Shown: piece by piece, positions 12,182 through 22,500 of the stretch
Layout of the letters: each line of letters begins with the position of its first letter
How positions within the stretch are numbered: position 1 is the stretch's first letter
Source of the DNA: Grammothele lineata
Lineage: Eukaryota > Basidiomycota > Agaricomycetes > Polyporales > Polyporaceae
Direction of reading: 5' to 3'
NCBI GenBank assembly: GCA_002150815.3
Contig: NDFF03000043.1
Location: 62,001 to 126,000, forward strand
Length of the DNA stretch: 64,000 bases
Position numbers and translations under genes: made by a program
Notes under the pieces: model-generated
What the model saw: the letters and a program-made list of their open reading frames with translations, nothing else
Database searches by the model: none
Told to the model about the DNA's origin: nothing

Positions 12182-12959
12182 TCAGCGCCGCTGAACACCG
12201 AGCAAAAACAGCGGGAGCAGTTCCACGGACACGATGTCCGCGTCCGCGACCGCCAACTCGAGGCGCAGGAATGGGTTACTTACCGGTATTTCCCAATCGC
12301 ATCTCTCTACCATCCTCCGGTAGTTTTCCTCGGCCCGTACTATGCGTTCCTCCGGTATCTACAGCGCTGCGTTGAGCGGCCGGCCGTCGACCCATAGTCG
12401 CTCTTCATCTTCAGTGAGAAGTTTATCCATGACCCGGACAATGTGTAGGTCTTCGGCTTCTGTGGGCCGGGAGGAGGTCGATCAGCGGCCGACCTTGTGC
12501 CACTCGTGTTCGGGCAGCTGTGCAATCGTACTCGGACCCCGAGACCGTGACGGAGGGGTGCACGCAGACCGGCTCCGGAACCTGCAGCCTGGCCTACGAA
12601 CGAGTGGTCAGTAGAGCCGCCAAGGGGTGGTCAACAGTGGTCAGCGGTGCTCGCCCTGTAAGCAGGCCTCTCGAGGAGTCCGACGGAGAAGCTATGCCCG
12701 AGTGTCGTCCGACTAGCGCGATGTTGTGAATCCGAGTGTCATGCTGCCACCTCTGCCTGCCACGCCTTTGCTGATCGATATCAGCAGGGATTTCAAGCCC
12801 CAGATCATAGAGGGCTGGAGTAGGAGTCCCTGGAAAGGGTGTGGGGAGTAGAGATCGCGGGCTTTTGAACGGAGAGTGACTCAGAACGAGCCCACGGGAC
12901 AAGGTCTGGCATCGCAGCTGATGATGTCCGACTTGAAGCCCGAGTAGACGTTCCTTCAA
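12182..12959 (-). pseudogene. Decayed paralogue of the 43.3-kb gene
   Basis: On the minus strand this stretch retains blocks of the protein encoded at 43347-44062. Near 12790 it encodes LGLEIPADID, matching LELEVPADID; further on it encodes EERIVRAEENYRRMVERCDW, matching EEDLIRAEDDYRQTVERCDW; then a tail ending SVELLPLF, matching PVELPPL. Between these blocks the frame changes and an in-frame TAG occurs at 12361-12359, where the intact gene has a Gln-type position. The first block also has a long unmatched tail. I read it as a pseudogene; a diverged spliced gene is the alternative but would need to avoid that stop. Confidence 0.65.
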
Positions 12960-15685
12960 AGTACATAGGGGCGAGGTTTTGAAGACGATATGTGAGGAGG
13001 AATGTCGGTGTGAATTTCGTGACTAGCGGCCGCGATGGGTAAGTAGCACTCGGCGAGGGCAGTTGAAGCTAGAACGCTCACCCGCGGCAGGAATATCCTC
13101 ATCAAACCAGAGTCTCGATTCCTCAACGGGATCTGTCAGGCCCAACAGATCTGGCTGAGGGAAGGGAAAATGTAGCATCAAGAGGCAAGGTCGAGCGATT
13201 GCCATGTGGGTACGCCACCCTGTGTATAATGTATGAAAAGCCTGCTCGGAACGGACGATCGGACAGTGTTCAGCTCAGAACTCACTTGTGCAGGTCCGCG
13301 ACCGAGCCTCAAGCATACCCGCAGCCCATCCACTAGCACGCACAACCGTCGCCCTGACGTTCGAGCACTGTCCCCATACCAGATCCCCTGCGGAGCACGT
13401 CTTGCAGGTTCACCACCACGCGGAACCCCGAGTCCCCGGAACGTCGCGTTCGGGCCTCCTTCGTCAGTCCATGAACTACGCTCCCACGCGCCGCTGGCCC
13501 CGGTAACTCGGTCCGTCACGGGAAGCTTGTGAACGGTGCGGCGCCGAGGAACTGGATTCGCGGGCTTGTCGACTGTCGATCCCTGAGCCATTCCGGCGGA
13601 GGATGACTCGAGACGCGTCGGTAATGCTGGTAAAGACCTGGTTGTAGCCTGTGGATCGACCCTGCGTCATTGGCACGGGGTGAAAAGGTACAAAGGGAGA
13701 GACTTGCGGGGTGCTTTGGGATGTAGCGTTCCAGGCTGTTTTAGCTCGGTGAGTTCGAGTGGGATGACGCAGGAGAAGGCTTGCGCGACTTCACCATGTT
13801 GGGGTGGGGAAGATGCGTTCCGCACTAGTCAACAAGGCGTATCGAGCACCCCGGACACGATTTGGTGTCGTTTCTGTGTGAGAACGCCCATGAGATACGG
13901 TTGTGCACAAACACGAACATGGAAGCAAGAACGCACCCGCTCCCATCCGGAGTGCGCTACCAGGGCCCCGCCACGAGCTGTCAGCTATACGAGTATTCAC
14001 TGATGTCGGGGGAGTTCCTGGGGGTATCCGACGCATGAGCACCCGAGGATAGACTGAGCACCGAGGAAGACTCACGAAGCGGTGCATTGCGTGTCGAGTA
14101 CGGAACGGTGCGCTGACCTGTGGTGCTTCCTCCGAGTCTGTACGATAGCGGGGCGTGAGATGTCGGATATGAGTCCCGCGCATCATGCAACTCGGACGGG
14201 ATTACGCACCAACGGGAAACTCTTGAATATACGGGGTGCCATGGCGGAGGACAGTGGACGCGCCCACTCAAGAGCCGGAAAGTCGCCGAATCGGCGAGGC
14301 GGACCCGCACACCTCAACGTCCTCAACGATTGTCCGCATACGTCGAGAGTGCCGAGCGTGAATAAGGAGGGCCACCGCACGGCTGTCGCAAATTGAGCGG
14401 CTGCTAGAAGGGAATCAATCAATGGTTGAAGATACAGGTCAAAGTGCGTACTGGCAGCTGGGTAGTACGGCTCCGGCCATGAAGGGAACTTGGATTCTGT
14501 TCCCTCGCTCCCTTCAACAGTCTCTCTAGGCCTGTAAGACGATTCGTAGGATCGTCAGGCTTCGAGAATTAAAATACGTGGGTGAGGCATCACTCACCTC
14601 CACCGAGCGACGCCCTCTTCAGGCGAATCGGAACGGTGTCGAGCTTACGAAGTCCCGCTCGGAACATACCGACACGCGCTCCCAGACGTGACATAGGTCC
14701 TCCACGCGTCCTCGATCCATGGAGCCTGGTACAACTCGGCTGCACAAAGAGCGTCTTCGTGACACAACGTCAGAGACCCCGTTAAAAGAGGGAGAAGTAT
14801 CCGCGACGTACACAGGACTGTAAGGTGAGCTGTGGCGAACGCAAGGATTGTGGGCGACGGAATCTGTATGTCGAGGTGAGCGGAGAGCCCTCCAGGCACC
14901 AAACGTGCGCGCTCACCTGGGCATGCTACCGGAGGCAACATGTCTCCAAGACCTGTGGAGTAGAAGACTATAAGTAATGCTTTCGACTCCGTCGAGTGCG
15001 CCGACGCTGTTGAGACAAGAGGAGAGAACTGTCGCGAGACTCGGATAGGGGCTGGACTGGCTTGCGAGACGTCGCTTGTTGGCGTTTTTAAACACTCGCG
15101 TCTGCTGCAATCATCATTGGCAAATATCCTTGAATTCAAAGAACGATTTGAAGAAGTGGCCACTGCAGCACGTCAAAGTCCAAAGAGTTGGCGAGAAAAG
15201 GCCATGGTATTCCACAAAGACATTGTAGGATGATACAAGATTGTCACGGTGAGCACTGCTGTGAAACAACGGCAAAAGGCTGTTAATTGGACACTTCAGA
15301 GTTGCTGAGAACGTGTTTCACTGACGTTCTAACAGCCAAATCCGAGTTTGATCCACACGACTGCCTGGCGCACATTGTCGGCGCGAGCCTCTGGAAGTCC
15401 GAGACGCGTTCACTGGGAGAGCGGCTCATCTGTGCATGTGAAGGATCGTGGCTCGAGAGGCGGGTGATCGTGAGAAACTGCTGCTGTTTTCGCACTGTCG
15501 CCGTTCGACATTTGAGGGCGCTTGTGATCGCCTCGTGTACGCTGCCAGCGGATTAATCTTCTTGATCCACTTCGTCGCGACGTGTGTCCCTTGACTCACA
15601 ATCTACTGCCTTTCTCGCCTATAACATCGGGAAACAACCTCCTTCGTATTTGCCTACACCCCAGCATATCAGCCAAGGCGACATT
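12960..15685. other. Long intergenic region, no supported gene
   Basis: Several open frames of 60-170 codons occur on both strands (for example 13178-13591, 13791-14186 and 14645-15163 on the minus strand), but none shows a recognisable domain or a consistent exon series. The region may hold further gene relics. The last ~150 bases are the 5' flank of the HET gene. Confidence 0.45.
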
Positions 15686-18069
15686 ATGTGGCTGCTCAGC
15701 ACCGACCGTGCCGAACTTCACTTCTTCTCCGACCATGGCATCCCTGGCGGGTATGCCATCTTATCCCATACATGGAGTGGACGGGAGGAGACCTTCCAGG
15801 ACGTTCAGGCCATTGCTGCTACCTGCAGAGCTACAGGCGAGAATCCGCGCGATCATGTCTCCCCGAAAATCCGGAACTGCTGCTGCGTCGCCGAGCGGGA
15901 TGGGTACAAATGGGTTTGGATCGATACGTGCTGCATCGATAAGCAGAGCAGCACCGAACTATCCGAGGCACTCAACTCTATGTTCAATTGGTACGTCCTC
16001 GCAGAGGTGTGCTACGCGTACCTGGAGGATGTCCACGAAGGCGACGATCCCAAGGCCGAGGACTCACAGTTCCGGAGGGCGAGGTGGCATACCCGTGGGT
16101 GGACGCTGCAGGAATTACTAGCACCGTCATTTATCGTCTTCCTGTCGGGGGAGTGGGTGCCCATCGGGACTAAATACGACCTCAGCGAGACTCTCTATCA
16201 GTGCACAGCGATTAACAAAGAATATCTCACTCGGGAGTGGGACTTGTTTACTTCCCCAATCTCAGAGCGGATGCAGTGGGCGGCCGGGCGGCGGACGACC
16301 CGCATCGAGGATGAGGCCTACTGTCTCCTCGGTCTCTTCAACGTGAACATGCCTACGATGTACGGCGAGGGTAGGCAGGCATTCCAGCGTCTACAACGCG
16401 AGCTTGCGACGAAAGAGCAATATTTCGACACGACCCTATTGTTATGGGGTGATTGTGCCGACGAATCCTTTTTGAATCCGGTCCTGCCGGGTACAGACGA
16501 CGGACTCCTGGAGGTTTACCCCACGGTCAATGATCCCGACCGTTTCCTGTTTGCTCCCTCGCCTCGCAACTTCAAAGAGTACTCTTGGCCAGGCACCTGG
16601 CAACCGATGTACACTCCCTCCATTCCTGCGTGCTACATTCCTCAACCGTATCTTCGCAACCAATTTTCTGCAAATGTATGTAACCACAGGCTTCATTCAT
16701 TACTGTCACTAATTTGTGTGTACACATTGAACAGAATTTACGCTCTGTTGGTGATGACCCCCACAGAAAGTGGCAGACCGGTCCGTTCGGAAAGATTGAT
16801 TTGCCCTCGATTGAGATCATCAGCCACCACATCGTCAAATGCAGATTTCCCATTGCTGAGATTGACGGATTCACCATAGCCGTCCTACTGGCTCAGGTTT
16901 CCGACCAACACCTTGGCCTACTCTTGCACCCAGCCCCAGAGGTCAAACAATATGTCCCTTCGCGAACAGTCTATTACGTTGGATGGTGGATCATGGCAAG
17001 CCCTGTACCGTGCAGAACAGCGTTCTTGGGAGCTGACCTGTACAATCTGACATTCATGGGCAAACGTGTCGAGGCGACCTGGCGGGAAGTATATATCCAT
17101 GCGAACCCGCAAACGTTCGAGCAGATGGACGCAGCGCACCTCATCCAGCGTTTCTATGCCGACTGTGACCCAATGCCATTTCGAATTCCGCGCTGGCAAT
17201 TGAACGCGATGACTACTATGGGGATGCGTCCGGAAAGTTGGCGTCTGAAACGCGAGGACTCGCAAAGCGAGTTAACAATCACGTTCTGGAACCTACAGGG
17301 GGACGAGAGGATCGTGATTAAGGCCGGGCTTTGCGCGCATGCTCCGTTGGAACCTGGACAGGACGGCTCTCTACAGCACTGGGCATGGGCTGGACACGAC
17401 AGTAAAGAATGTCCCTCTCACGACTGCGAGACGGCGCACGTCGACGACTGGCCCGGAGGAATGCGTGCGTTTTCAATTTTCGAGCATCGCGAGATACGCC
17501 TTTTCGTCGTCCCATTCACGCACGCTCCTGTGGGCACGCGCCTGTTGCGTATCGAGCTCGGTGGCCCTGCGTACGAGGAGATGCAGCGCGATGCCGGGGT
17601 GTGGCTCTCAGGTCACCCGCCCTCGGATGCCAGCGTCGGAGCCGCTAAAGCGTCACCCAATGACCCTATTTCGTCCACGGTCTCCGCACCCTCGCCGAGC
17701 AATTTGGACTGCTCATCCACCAATCAAGCTGGATGTGACGGTCTCCGGGCCGTCACCACGTGCCTCACGGACATTGACTCCCATGGGCACTGGTTCGCGC
17801 GTCTCCGTTTCCCGTCTCGTCTTGTACTCGCCTCCAGTCTCGTTCGCGTCTCGATATGTCTCCGTTCACGCTCAGACTCTCCGTACGATATGCACACTCT
17901 CCGTTACATTCGTTCGACTCCTGTCTTGTTCTCTTTTGTATATTACTCGCGTCCGTTCGCCGAGAATCCTCGGCGAACCAACTTGTATCCTTTCCGCTTC
18001 CAGCTCGTGTCCGTCCGCCTCCCCGACCTCCGACTCTCCAGTTCTCTCGCGCGCGTCCGCGCGTTCTAG
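15686..18069 (+). CDS. HET-domain protein, 3' end replaced by LTR sequence
   Basis: HET-domain proteins trigger non-self (vegetative incompatibility) reactions in fungi. Exons are 15686-16675 and 16735-18069 with an in-phase GTATGT intron. HET motifs are clear: GYAILSHTW (residues 22-30), KWVWIDTCCID, WHTRGWTLQELLAP, then IEDEAYCLLGLF and MPTMYGEG. A C-terminal region of some 400 residues follows. At 17734 the reading frame runs into the 5' LTR of a retrotransposon and ends at 18069, so the last 111 residues are LTR-encoded and replace the native 39. The native C-terminus lies at 24482-24601. The N-terminal HET domain is untouched, so a fusion of about 774 residues could be made if a polyadenylation signal is used in the LTR. 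The upstream in-frame ATG at 15584 is less likely as start. Confidence 0.85.
17729..17733. other. Target-site duplication, left (CTGGA)
   Basis: CTGGA directly precedes the TGTGACGG start of the 5' LTR and is repeated directly after the 3' LTR at 24477-24481. A 5-bp duplication is typical of Ty3/gypsy integration. Confidence 0.92.
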
Positions 18070-18107
18070 TTTCCCTCACTCGTGATCTCGTCCCGCGGAC
18101 CCTCACA
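17734..18107 (+). repeat. 5' LTR
   Basis: 374 bp, beginning TGTGA and ending TCACA, a 5-bp terminal inverted repeat. It matches 24103-24476 at all but one position as far as I can see. It carries the element's promoter by family knowledge; a TGTATAT stretch near 17938 is the only TATA-like motif I see. Confidence 0.95.
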
Positions 18108-18110
18108 CTT

Positions 18111-18128
18111 TGGTTCGCCCTCCCACAC
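18111..18128 (+). other. Putative tRNA primer-binding site
   Basis: Three bases after the 5' LTR, the sequence TGGTTCGCCCTCCCACAC starts with TGG, complementary to a tRNA CCA end. The exact tRNA is not identified here. Confidence 0.55.
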
Positions 18129-18203
18129 CCGGATCCGGCATCCTTCTCTCGAGTCCTCGACCCTGTCGCGTTTCCTGCGCATCCGTACCATCGACTTCCC
18201 CGC

Positions 18204-19496
18204 ATGGATCAGCAAGAGTTCAACCCTAACTGGGGCGGTGCCAACCCCGGTCCCGCTCCTCAGGGGACCTTTCCTCCCACCACTGACGCAACCGGTCAGG
18301 CGGTTCCCGACCCGTACCAACCCGCCCCGTTCAACGTTCCGCAACCCGCACCGGGTCCCGTACCACAGGAGCCGTGGTCGGAAATGGGGCGCGCACTCCT
18401 CGCCATCGGCGAGACTGCGTTCCAAGCGCAACGCGCGGCCGACGCCAACCGCGAAGCGCTCGAGAACATCGCGCTGTTCATGCAAGCTCAACGCCAGAAG
18501 ATGGACGAGTCGTTCGAAGCGCTCGTCGATCGCGTCCAAGACCTGTCAATCGACGTCACTGGAGTCCCCGTCCTCACACAGAGCGGCTCCGGTGGTGGCT
18601 CAATCAAGATCCGCGAGCCTCGTCTTTTCACGGGCAAGGCCACGGAGCTTGAGGCGTTTATCGCCGAGGTGGAGCTTGCTATTCATTTGCAGCCCGCTCT
18701 CGTGAACGCGCCTTCGTCCCGTAAAGCTGAGTATCTCCTTAATTTCTGTTCTCAAGATGGTGTCGTTGGTGCATGGATTAAGGCCTCGCGCGCGTCCGTT
18801 ACGAACTGGGCATCGGACTTTGACGTCCTTAAGAAAGCGCTCATCGACCAGTTCGCGGACTCAAATCTTCAGTCGAAGATGATTGATAAGCTTCTAAATC
18901 TTCGTCAGACTGGCCGCGCGCAGGTGTACGCCAACCAATTTCTCGATTATCGTCAATACGTTTCCTGGGACGATAAGTACGCTATTTATCATTTCACCCG
19001 TGGTCTAAAGGACGAGCTTCGGCACGACCTGAAGACGTTCACCGAGCCAGCTACGCTGCTCGCATGGATAAAGACTGTCGTCGATATGGACGACAAGAAC
19101 TACGCTATTAACAGCGACATCAAGCGCCGCGAGCACAAGGGTGACCAGAAGAAGACGGATTCGAAATCGAATAAGTCTTCTTCTCGTTCTATCCAGCGCT
19201 CGAGCAACGGTGCATCGTCCTCTTCTCAATCTTCTTATTCCCATATTTCCGCACCTTCGAGCTCTACCCCTGCGCCGTCCGCTTCCGCTTCCACGGACCC
19301 TGTTCCAATGGAGGTTGACGCGTTTAAGCACGGCCCGCTCTCCGCTGAGGAGAAATTGCGACGCTACAAAGAAGGCGTCTGCTTGTACTGTGCTAAGGGT
19401 AAGCACCTTGCCGAGGCGTGTCCTAACAAGTCCGCCAAGGCTAAGTTGCGTCCCCCACCGCCTAAGGCTTCCTCCTCGAAGGGGGGAAAAGCCTAG
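18204..19496 (+). CDS. gag: Retrotransposon Gag polyprotein
   Basis: Structural protein that packages the element RNA into virus-like particles. 430 residues. The N-terminal ~75 residues are Pro/Gly/Asn-rich; a capsid-like region follows with the usual retrotransposon-Gag features (an FTGKATELEAF stretch, LNLRQTGRAQVYANQFLDY, then a YHFTRGLKDELRH segment). Ser-rich linkers precede one zinc knuckle, CLYCAKGKHLAEAC (C-x2-C-x4-H-x4-C), near residue 391. The ATG at 18204 is the first Met outside the LTR and fits the leader length. The frame ends in TAG at 19494-19496, one codon after a slippery heptamer, so Pol is probably made as a Gag-Pol fusion. Confidence 0.9.
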   Translation: MDQQEFNPNWGGANPGPAPQGTFPPTTDATGQAVPDPYQPAPFNVPQPAPGPVPQEPWSEMGRALLAIGETAFQAQRAADANREALENIALFMQAQRQKMDESFEALVDRVQDLSIDVTGVPVLTQSGSGGGSIKIREPRLFTGKATELEAFIAEVELAIHLQPALVNAPSSRKAEYLLNFCSQDGVVGAWIKASRASVTNWASDFDVLKKALIDQFADSNLQSKMIDKLLNLRQTGRAQVYANQFLDYRQYVSWDDKYAIYHFTRGLKDELRHDLKTFTEPATLLAWIKTVVDMDDKNYAINSDIKRREHKGDQKKTDSKSNKSSSRSIQRSSNGASSSSQSSYSHISAPSSSTPAPSASASTDPVPMEVDAFKHGPLSAEEKLRRYKEGVCLYCAKGKHLAEACPNKSAKAKLRPPPPKASSSKGGKA

Positions 19497-19526
19497 CCGG
19501 GAGCTCTCCCGTCCCGGAGCTCTCGG
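19484..19526 (+). promoter_or_regulatory. Candidate -1 programmed frameshift signal
   Basis: The heptamer GGGAAAA (19484-19490) sits as G GGA AAA in the gag frame, a canonical X XXY YYZ slippery site. Six bases later, 19497-19506 can pair with 19517-19526 in a 10-bp stem (nine Watson-Crick pairs and one G-U) around a 10-base loop. A -1 slip enters a frame that is open from 19487 straight into pol. A TCCCG stretch in the loop could also pair with CGGGA near 19554-19558, allowing a pseudoknot. Confidence 0.75.
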
Positions 19527-19594
19527 CCTCACCAGGGACTCAGGCACCCGCACCGGGAGCTCCGTCTACGGCCCATGTCCGGCTCGACAACGGC

Positions 19595-22500
19595 ATGTGG
19601 TCTGCGAAGCCTGTTTCTGCCCCGCGTTATCCCCTTTCGTCTCACGTTCTCGCTTCCGTTTCATCTTCCAATCATTTCTTTTTGTCCGTTTCTCTCTCTT
19701 TTCCTAACAGAAAACCCATCTCGACGTACGCGCTCGTTGACAGCGGCGCTACGCATTCTTGTATTTCGCTCGCATTTGCTAACAGACACTCGCTCTCGAG
19801 GCGTCTGAAGGCTACACCGGCTTCTATCACTGCGGTCGATGATCGCCCAATCGCGTCCGGCCTTGTCACGCACGAGGTTATTGCCTCGCTCTCCGTCCGC
19901 GCTCACTCCGAGACGATCGCGCTCAGCATCGTCGAGGTTCCGTTCCCTATTATTCTAGGTCTCGACTGGCTTGAACGCCACAACCCCACGATCGATTGGG
20001 CTCGTCGCGCCCTTTTGCTCTCGTGCTGCGGCACGAAACCCGACTCTCCGCGCCGAACGACGGTCGAAGAAGTCCCTGACATCGACGCGTTATCCCCGCC
20101 TCCATCTCCGAGGCTCCCGCTCGATCATCCATCTATCATCGAGCTGTCTTCGCTCAATTCCGACCTGCCACAGAGTTCCGCGCGCCCTGATCAAGCCGCG
20201 ACCTACCAGGCAGCCCCACTCCAGTCCTCCGACAAGCTAGCTCCCAGTCCAGCCCCTCCGTCCTCCGTTCCGCGTGGCCTCAGTCATGCGCCCTCTCCGA
20301 CTCCTGTCTCCATCCCCGCTACGTCGTCCGGTCGTGGCCACAGTCACCCCGTCGACACGTCCTCGACTCCAGCTCTCCGTCCCCCCACGCCGACGTGCAG
20401 TGGCCACAGTCACAGCACAGAAGCGGCTCCTCTCCCATCATCCTCGTCTCCGCCTCGTCCAGCCTCCGCTCCTCCAGATCCCCCATCTCCTCGTCCAACT
20501 CTCAACATCAAATTCATCAACTCGGCTCGTTTTCGCAAGTACGCGCGAAACAACGAGTCCGCTGTTCTCTACTACCATCCCAGTCATTCCCCATCCTATC
20601 ATGTCCTCTCTGAGCAGCTCGAGACGCAGGAGTCCATCCGCGTCGCCGCCAAATCCACCATCTCGACGTCTATGGCTCCCAAGGCTGTCGACCCGAAAGC
20701 CGACAACCTAGAAGAGCTGGTGCCATCGAAGTGGCACGACTACCTCGATGTCTTCGATCCCGTCGAAGTCAACAAGCTCCCGCCGCATCGTGACGACTTC
20801 GACTGCGCCATCGAGCTCGAAGATGGCCAAACTCCACCCAAAGGCCCGCTCTATCACCTCTCGAAGGACGAACAGCAAGTTCTTTTCGATTACGTCGAAG
20901 AGAACCTTCGAAAAGGTTTCATTCGTCGCTCGACGTCCTCAGCTGCCGCCCCCGTCTTCTTCGTCCGCAAGAAAACCGGAGACCTTCGTCTCTGTGTTGA
21001 CTATCGCGGCCTCAACAAGATCACGAAGAAGAACCGCTACCCACTTCCCCTCACCTCCGACCTCCTCGATCGCGTCAACGGTTGCAAGCACTTTACTGTG
21101 CTGGACCTCAAAAACGCGTTCAATCTCATTCGCATTCGCGAGGGAGATGAGTGGAAGACCGCGTTTCGCACCCATCTCGGACTCTTCGAATACCTGGTTA
21201 TGTCCTTCGGTTTAGCTAACGCTCCAGGTGTCTTTCAAGGCTATATTCAAAACGCTCTTCGCGACCTCCTCGACGTCGTTTGCGTCGTTTATATTGATGA
21301 CATACTTATCTTTTCGCGCTCACAGGAGGAACATGATCGACACGTCGCACTCGTGCTCGAACGCCTTCGCGCGGCTGGCCTCTTTGCCAACGCGAAGAAG
21401 TGCGAGCTCGACAAGACCGAAGTCGAGTTCCTCGGGTACATCATTGGCGCCTCGGGCGTCCAGATGAACCCTCGGAAGCTCGACACCATCGCCAATTGGC
21501 CGCTTCCGCGCTCCGTCAAGGACGTCCAGTCCTTCCTCGGTTTTACTAACTTCTATCGTCGCTTCATAGACAGGTACGCGGACATCGCAGCGCCGCTCAA
21601 CGCGCTCACGAAAAAGTCCGCGCGCACTCAAACCTTCGTCCTGGACGACCAGGCCGCTCGCGCTTTCGAAGCGTTGAAGCGCGCCTTTCTTTCTTCCCCA
21701 ATCCTTCGTCATTTCGACCCCGAGCGCCCCTCAACGCTCGTTACTGATGCCTCAGACTTTGCCGTTGCAGGAATCCTTCACCAGCCTGACGACGACGGGT
21801 TCCTTCACCCAGTCTCGTACTTCTCGCGCAAGCTCTCCCCCGCCGAGATCAACTACGAGATTTACGACAAGGAACTCCTCGCGATTGTCGAGTCCTTCCG
21901 ACATATGCGCGCATGGCTCATAGGTACCAGTACCCCCGTTTCTGTCATTTCCGATCATAAAAACCTCGAGTATTTCATGACGTCTCGCGTTCTTACGAGA
22001 CGTCAAGCTCGATGGTCTATTTTTCTTTCAGAATTCAATTTCTTACTCGAATTCGCGCCCGGGCTTAAAAACCCGGCTGACGCGCCCTCGAGGCGTCCCG
22101 ACTTCGCGCCTCGCGAGGGAGATGATGTCCTCGAGGTGAACAAGAAAATCTTGCTTACCCCGTTTCACACCCAGCGTATTCGTCCGTCCGCAGACACCAC
22201 AGACGCTCCGTCGTCCGCGCACATCAAAGTCTCCGCATACACGTCCCTCGCGGTCGACAACTCAGAGCTGCAATCGCGTTTTGACGCTGCGCTCCGAGAC
22301 GACCAAGAATGGCGTGATGCCCTAGCGCGCGGTGACCCTAGCTTCGTGCTAGACGGCAACGTCGTTTACCATAACGGTTTACTTTTCGTTCCACACCCAT
22401 TACGCACTGATATTCTTCGCCTCCTTCATGATTCCCCTGCCGCAGGTCACCCCGGTCGTCGCACGACTCTGAAACTCGTTCAACGCGACTATTCCTGGCC

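Noticed and set aside
14645..15163. 172-codon minus-strand open frame
   Set aside because: No recognisable motif and no paralogue in the window. Not enough to call a gene.
17856..18203. Upstream extension of gag into the 5' LTR
   Set aside because: The frame is open through the LTR, but transcripts start inside the LTR and the Met at 18204 fits the normal Gag start.
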